NCBI GenBank assembly: GCA_016342585.1
Contig: JAEINK010000033.1
Span: 1-52,865 of the forward strand
DNA: 52,865 bases
Reading direction: 5' to 3'
Origin: Spirochaetales bacterium
GTDB lineage: Bacteria > Spirochaetota > Spirochaetia > UBA9216
Both the position numbers and the translations under genes were made by a program. This document shows, piece after piece, positions 50,787-52,865 of this stretch (the stretch's first letter is position 1; each line of letters begins with the position of its first letter). The notes under the pieces are model-generated. The model saw only the letters and a list, made by a program, of their open reading frames with translations, had not been told where the DNA came from and ran no database searches.

Positions 50787-52811
50787 TTGAATCGAAAAAG
50801 TGTGTTCTTTTTAATTCTCTTTCTTTATGGAGCTTTTCTTATTTTTGGTCAGACCGGAGAAATTGATGCTTCCTTAATTATAATGGAGCAAGAAAAGAAG
50901 ATCGATCTTATAAAAACGAATCTGGATTATGTCTGGGTTATTCTTGCGACCATGTTGGTCTTTTTCATGCAGGCTGGATTCATGGCTCTTGAATCGGGGA
51001 TGGCCAGGTCTAAAAACTCGATTAATGTTTCCATAAAAAATCTTACAGATTTTGTCCTGGGTGTCATTGGTTTCTGGTTTATTGGTTTTGGTCTCATGTT
51101 TGGAAAATCGTGGAATGGCCTTATTGGAGTCAGTGATTTTTTAATTACAATTGAGAATCCATGGACTGCTGCATTTTTTATTTTCCAGGCCGTTTTTGTT
51201 GGCACGGCCGCAACAATAGATTCGGGTGCCGTTTGTGAAAGGGCGAAACTGAAGCAATATATACTGTTGTCCTTCCTTCTCTCCATTATTATTTATCCCA
51301 TATTCGGCCATTGGGCCTGGGGGAGTTTTTTACATGGAACAGACCCCCTTGCCGGCGGCGCCGGGTGGCTTGAAGCCAGAGGATTCAAGGATTTTGCCGG
51401 GTCCTCTGTTGTTCACTCTGTCGGAGGATGGATGGCCCTTGCCGGTGTCATTGTCGTCGGTCCAAGGATTGGAAAGTTTACTGTTGATAAAAAAACGGGT
51501 AAGAAGATCAAGGTGAATAAAATCGCGCCGGGGGATATGCGTTTTGTATTTCTTGGCACCTTTATCCTGTTTTTTGGTTGGTTTGGGTTTAATTGCGGAT
51601 CAACCTTAAGTGCTTCCCCCGATATTGCTGTTATTGCTGTGAATACAACAATTGCAGCCTGTTTTGGTTGTGTTACTGCTACCCTGTTGAGCTGGATATT
51701 TCATCCTGAAAAGAAAATGGAAGGAGAGATGATCGCCAATGGAGTACTTGCCGGCCTTGTTGCCATCACGGCAGGTTGCGCTTTCGTTGGTACTACTGGT
51801 TCTGCTATAATAGGCGCTGTGGCCGGTCTTATCGTGTTTTCGGGATCTAATTTTCTCGAAAAAGTGCTTAAGCTTGATGATGTTGTTGGGGCTATACCTG
51901 TTCATGCATTTTGTGGTGTATGGGGAACCTTTGCTGTTGGTTTGTTTATCACTCCTGAGCATCTAGGCAATATGAGTCGACTTCAGCAGATAGGTATACA
52001 ATCATTGGGGATAGTTGTCTGTTTTGTCTGGGCGTTTGGTCTTGGGTTTTTGTTTTATAAATTGATCGATAAATTTTTTGGAGGGGTTCGTGTCACCGAA
52101 GAGGAAGAGATCCTTGGTCTCAATATTGCCGAACATGGTGCACGATCTTCCATTATTGAATTAGCCAATACGATGGATCAGCTTACACAATCAGGAGATT
52201 TTTCCGGTGACAAAAAGGTTGATATTGAGCATGGTACTGAAATAGGGGATCTTGCCATATTGTTCAATCAGATGATAGACCGGGTCCGATCGGCCCTCGA
52301 GGAGAGCCGGTTACAGAAAGCTGCTGCAGAGAAAATGTTCAATGAATCCGAAATTCAAAGAAATGAGATCGAAGACACACATAGACAACTGGAAAATGAG
52401 AGAAACAGTGCGGCTACCCTTCGTGCTGAATATGTTGAGGAGACAAAGAGTAAACTGTCTTCGGTGACGAATCGGATTGATGGTATGAAAGAGGCCATGT
52501 CCGGGACCTCTCATATAACTCGAAATATGAAAGATACATTCGGTAACATGACAAATTCTCTGGAGGGGCTATTGAATTTTTTGGGAGATATATATTCCAA
52601 GCTTGGGAAAATGAAAAGCATCACCACCTCTTCGGCTGAAACCTTTAGTTCATCCAAGTTTTCAATTTCTGATTTGGGTAAAATAACAAAAGAGATAGGA
52701 GACATGGTCGCCTACATTAATGATATTGCAGATAAAACACATGTGCTCTCTATAAATTCAGGTATTGAGGCTGCAAGAGCCGGGGACGCCCCTATGTGTC
52801 AACATAGTTGA
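50787..52811 (+). CDS. ammonium transporter fused to a chemoreceptor-like signalling domain, truncated
   Basis: A 674-residue fusion. Residues 1 to about 20 form a signal peptide, as in other Amt proteins. Then follows an eleven-helix AmtB transporter (about 45-440) with the conduction histidines in IFGHWAWG and IPVHAFCGVWG and the Amt C-terminal GLNIAEHGARS. After that come a HAMP-like stretch (about 455-510), a long coiled coil and the start of a methyl-accepting chemotaxis signalling domain ending at VLSINSGIEAARAGD. Normal MCP domains go on for more than 100 residues past this point; here nine unrelated codons lead to a stop. The start TTG at 50787 has TTGGAG before it; the frame reaches back to 50730 inside the promoter. 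The sudden end is probably due to an insertion element (see 52788 onward). Confidence 0.85.
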   Translation: MNRKSVFFLILFLYGAFLIFGQTGEIDASLIIMEQEKKIDLIKTNLDYVWVILATMLVFFMQAGFMALESGMARSKNSINVSIKNLTDFVLGVIGFWFIGFGLMFGKSWNGLIGVSDFLITIENPWTAAFFIFQAVFVGTAATIDSGAVCERAKLKQYILLSFLLSIIIYPIFGHWAWGSFLHGTDPLAGGAGWLEARGFKDFAGSSVVHSVGGWMALAGVIVVGPRIGKFTVDKKTGKKIKVNKIAPGDMRFVFLGTFILFFGWFGFNCGSTLSASPDIAVIAVNTTIAACFGCVTATLLSWIFHPEKKMEGEMIANGVLAGLVAITAGCAFVGTTGSAIIGAVAGLIVFSGSNFLEKVLKLDDVVGAIPVHAFCGVWGTFAVGLFITPEHLGNMSRLQQIGIQSLGIVVCFVWAFGLGFLFYKLIDKFFGGVRVTEEEEILGLNIAEHGARSSIIELANTMDQLTQSGDFSGDKKVDIEHGTEIGDLAILFNQMIDRVRSALEESRLQKAAAEKMFNESEIQRNEIEDTHRQLENERNSAATLRAEYVEETKSKLSSVTNRIDGMKEAMSGTSHITRNMKDTFGNMTNSLEGLLNFLGDIYSKLGKMKSITTSSAETFSSSKFSISDLGKITKEIGDMVAYINDIADKTHVLSINSGIEAARAGDAPMCQHS

Positions 52812-52865
52812 AGCATCAACTTTTTAAGGAGATATTCAATTATGAGATACAGTTCAGGGTTCAGA
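52788..52865 (+). mobile_element. probable left end of an insertion sequence interrupting the Amt-MCP gene
   Basis: MCP homology stops at about 52787. The sequence after it is unrelated, contains short inverted repeats (CAAC-AUA-GUUG; GUUGA-AGCA-UCAAC) near its left edge, and leads within 55 bases to a new gene with a good ribosome site. This is the usual layout of an IS terminus. The other end lies outside the window, so the boundary and family remain open. Confidence 0.55.
52842..52865 (+). CDS. start of a gene cut by the window edge, possibly a transposase
   Basis: ATG with AAGGAG eleven bases upstream; only eight residues are visible (MRYSSGFR). The sequence recalls the N-termini of IS3-type helix-turn-helix transposase subunits (M-[K/R]-Y-S-x-x-F-[K/R]), which fits the disrupted gene before it. 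Too short for a firm call. Confidence 0.4.

Overview
The window comes from a spirochaete chromosome. The strongest evidence is a periplasmic-flagellum gene set: two FlaA sheath proteins (36.1-37.6 kb), two FlaB core flagellins (27.5-29.5 kb), and a PlzA-type c-di-GMP receptor (29.9-30.7 kb). A complete eukaryotic-like glycogen operon is also present. Gene density is high, strands alternate in short operons, and no rRNA or tRNA gene or CRISPR array was seen. Coordinates and motifs were read by eye; product names are family assignments from sequence features and were not checked against a database.

Layout. 0-4.3 kb: a LysM/M23 cell-wall peptidase, a tiny exported peptide and secA on the opposite strand. 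4.4-12.2 kb: a plus-strand run with a lipoprotein, NnrE-NnrD, two small membrane proteins, a Nudix hydrolase and an MrfA-MrfB-like DNA-repair pair. 12.2-15.8 kb (minus): a GNAT protein, a secreted GH3 enzyme and thioredoxin reductase. 16.0-20.3 kb (plus): flgN-like, flgK, flgL, fliW, csrA behind a sigma-28-like promoter. 20.3-29.5 kb (minus): flaB, flaB, flaG, fliD, an unknown gene, a PilZ protein, a small unknown, tsaE, tsaB and an HD-GYP phosphodiesterase. 29.9-33.1 kb (minus): infC-rpmI-rplT, a ZapB-like coiled coil, zapA, 6S RNA and plzA. 33.3-39.4 kb: a membrane protein, fructose-bisphosphate aldolase (minus), a lipoprotein, flaA-flaA, an OmpA-like protein and a PilZ protein. 39.4-50.5 kb (minus): glgC-glgB-debranching glucosidase-glgP-GH13 glucanotransferase-glgA. 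50.8 kb to the end: an ammonium-transporter/chemoreceptor fusion that ends abruptly inside its signalling domain, where a new mobile-element-like gene seems to begin.

How the parts work together. FliW and CsrA form the flagellin homeostasis switch known from Bacillus. Here the leaders of both flaB genes and of flaG-fliD carry hairpins whose loops display the CsrA motif A(N)GGA next to or overlapping the ribosome-binding site, so the window appears to hold both the regulator and its targets. Three PilZ-domain proteins and one HD-GYP protein add a c-di-GMP layer. In the glycogen operon the two activities of the animal/yeast debranching enzyme (GH13_25-like transferase and GH133 glucosidase) lie on two separate genes.

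Most notable observations: CsrA hairpins in three flagellar leaders; a recurring promoter architecture that places the transcription start at or within a few bases of the start codon (leaderless mRNAs) for at least four genes; an orphan sigma-28-like promoter pointing away from flaB; four 16-bp dyad repeats between rpmI and rplT; a glgB whose conserved N-terminus lies upstream of any ATG/GTG/TTG; the split debranching enzyme; and the Amt-MCP fusion cut by a probable insertion sequence.
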